Of a DNA stretch of 40,636 nucleotides, positions 39,516 to 40,636 are shown piece after piece. Location of the stretch: positions 1 through 40,636 of the forward strand of contig LJTT01000019.1 in NCBI GenBank assembly GCA_001303585.1, given 5' to 3'. Position 1 is the first letter of the stretch, and each line of letters starts with the position of its first letter. The notes below the pieces were generated by a model. That model saw only the letters and a list, made by a program, of their open reading frames with translations, did not search any database and was not told the DNA's origin. The DNA is from Betaproteobacteria bacterium SG8_41 (GTDB lineage Bacteria > Pseudomonadota > Gammaproteobacteria > Burkholderiales > SG8-41). Position numbers and translations under genes: made by a program.

Positions 39516-40626
39516 CCATCATGCCGGGCCGCAACGCCGGGTCCTTTTCGGCGAGACGGATGCGCACCGGCAGACGTTGCGTGATCTTGGTGAAGTTTCC
39601 GCTCGGGTTGGGATCGGGGAGAAGCGCGAACTTGCTGGTCGCCGTTCGCCCGACCCGGAAAACCTCCCCCTCGTACACCTTGCCGGGATAGGCGTCGACA
39701 CGGATCTCTGCTTTCATGCCGGGCTGGAGTAACCGAACTTCGGTTTCCTTCACGTTTGCCTCGACCCAGATCTCGCTGGGATCGTGAAACATGAGAATGC
39801 GTTGCCCCGGCGAGACATGCTCACCCTGGCGCACGAATGTCATTACGACCCTGCCGTCAGCGGGGCTGACGATGGTGCGGTCCGCGATGTCGACGTCGCG
39901 GCGGCGGATCTCGGCGCGGATTTCTTCCGCCTGGTGCGAGAGAACGTCGAGCTGGTGCTGCATCACTTCGAGCTGGCGTCGGCTGCCGCCCGCCGCAGCA
40001 AGCGTTCCACGCGCGGCTGCCACCTCGGCTTGTGCCTTGCGGTGGCTCTCCTGGACCTGATGATACGTGCTGCGCGCGCGCTCCATCGCCTGGGGCGAGA
40101 CCCATTTCGCGTCGGCCAGCTCCTTCGCCCGCTCATAGTCGTAGCGCGCCTGCTTGAGCTGAATGGCGAGCGAAGCAACCTCTGCCTCTGCTGCCGCGAG
40201 GCGGTTGCGCTCGCTCTGATACTTGCCAAGGGTTTCCTCATCGACCTGACCGGTCTGCGCCTTCACCGCCTCCACCTGGTTCTCGAGCGCCTTGAGCTTG
40301 GCGACGAGAACATCGCGCTGCAGGACCGAATCCCGGGCGTCGACGCGGGCGAGCAACTGCCCTTTCTTGACCTGGTCGCCCTCGATCACCGGCAGATCGG
40401 TGACCCATCCGGATACGCGGCTTGAAACCGTGATCACCTCGCCGTCAACGCGCGCGTCGTCTAGATAGACGTGAGTCCACCGCTTGTACACCCAGTGCCC
40501 GCCCGACGTGGCGAGCAACAGGGCGGCCACGCTCAGCAGCACGATCTTGCCGCGTCCCGAAAACCCCGCATGGGCGCGCGCCGGTCTCCTATGCGGATGA
40601 GCTGTATCAGACTCTCTGGTTGCCAT
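39484..40626 (-). CDS. emrA: HlyD-family membrane fusion protein (EmrA type)
   Basis: This 380-aa adaptor has an N-terminal cytoplasmic tail, one membrane helix (about residues 27-46), the lipoyl half-motif DDARVDGEVITVSSRVSGWV, a long coiled-coil hairpin (about residues 100-230, Ala/Glu/Gln rich), and the second lipoyl half with DRTIVSPADGRVVMTFVRQGE. It links EmrB in the inner membrane to an outer-membrane channel, whose gene is not in the window. A short frame at 40610-40636 before it is too brief to call. The gene could be regulated from beyond the right edge. Confidence 0.92.
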   Translation of the reverse strand: MATRESDTAHPHRRPARAHAGFSGRGKIVLLSVAALLLATSGGHWVYKRWTHVYLDDARVDGEVITVSSRVSGWVTDLPVIEGDQVKKGQLLARVDARDSVLQRDVLVAKLKALENQVEAVKAQTGQVDEETLGKYQSERNRLAAAEAEVASLAIQLKQARYDYERAKELADAKWVSPQAMERARSTYHQVQESHRKAQAEVAAARGTLAAAGGSRRQLEVMQHQLDVLSHQAEEIRAEIRRRDVDIADRTIVSPADGRVVMTFVRQGEHVSPGQRILMFHDPSEIWVEANVKETEVRLLQPGMKAEIRVDAYPGKVYEGEVFRVGRTATSKFALLPDPNPSGNFTKITQRLPVRIRLAEKDPALRPGMMVEVSIAVRNN

Positions 40627-40636
40627 GGAACGTCAT

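Noticed and set aside
40610-40636. Short frame beginning with ATG at the right edge, minus strand
   Set aside because: It has only nine codons and overlaps the start of the HlyD-family gene; it is probably chance.

Overview
The window is GC-rich bacterial DNA that looks betaproteobacterial, most likely Burkholderiales or a close uncultured relative. The evidence is a Bug-type tripartite tricarboxylate receptor, many CoA-linked and flavin catabolic genes, a LivKHMGF transporter, and a small transcript carrying a 15-nt perfect complement to the usual betaproteobacterial 16S rRNA 3' end. I see no rRNA, tRNA, CRISPR array, transposase or phage gene. The density of catabolic and transport genes fits a soil or sediment heterotroph.

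Layout. 1-5000: a truncated amidohydrolase, a small-RNA-like unit (about 974-1160), an HpcH/HpaI-type aldolase, an acyl-CoA dehydrogenase and an MFS transporter. 5178-11559: mostly housekeeping genes (pssA, an asparaginase-like gene, two small proteins, a homocysteine S-methyltransferase-family gene, an exported NHL protein with an exported histidine phosphatase, cysK). 11756-17376: single genes (NTF2-like, DoxX-like, RidA, an M24-fold protein, ltaE, YciI-like, a degenerate GGDEF protein), with repeat arrays in several of the gaps. 17530-20622: a TauD/TfdA dioxygenase, a Bug receptor and a TetR regulator on the minus strand.

20801-37281 reads as one catabolic and uptake island. A tight plus-strand operon (thiolase-like, DUF35 OB-fold, Ldh2-family oxidoreductase, two CaiB/BaiF CoA-transferases) faces the TetR gene across a palindrome that overlaps a good promoter. 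Convergent to it is a minus-strand operon for a LivKHMGF importer ending in a class A FAD monooxygenase. Next come a three-subunit molybdenum hydroxylase (minus) and a divergent HsaA-like flavin monooxygenase (plus). The set suggests uptake, hydroxylation and CoA-dependent breakdown of an aromatic or N-heterocyclic acid; the substrate is inference. 37473-40626 holds a 68-aa gene with an unusual terminator and an EmrAB-type efflux pair.

Two kinds of signal are not explained by genes. First, many intergenic gaps hold short degenerate tandem arrays with periods of 7, 10 or 13 bp, often as a plus-oriented array followed by its inverse. Second, two transcripts appear to mirror the ribosome-binding interaction: one carries an extended Shine-Dalgarno (974-1160), the other shows a CCUCCUCCUCC loop in a terminator hairpin (37394-37463).
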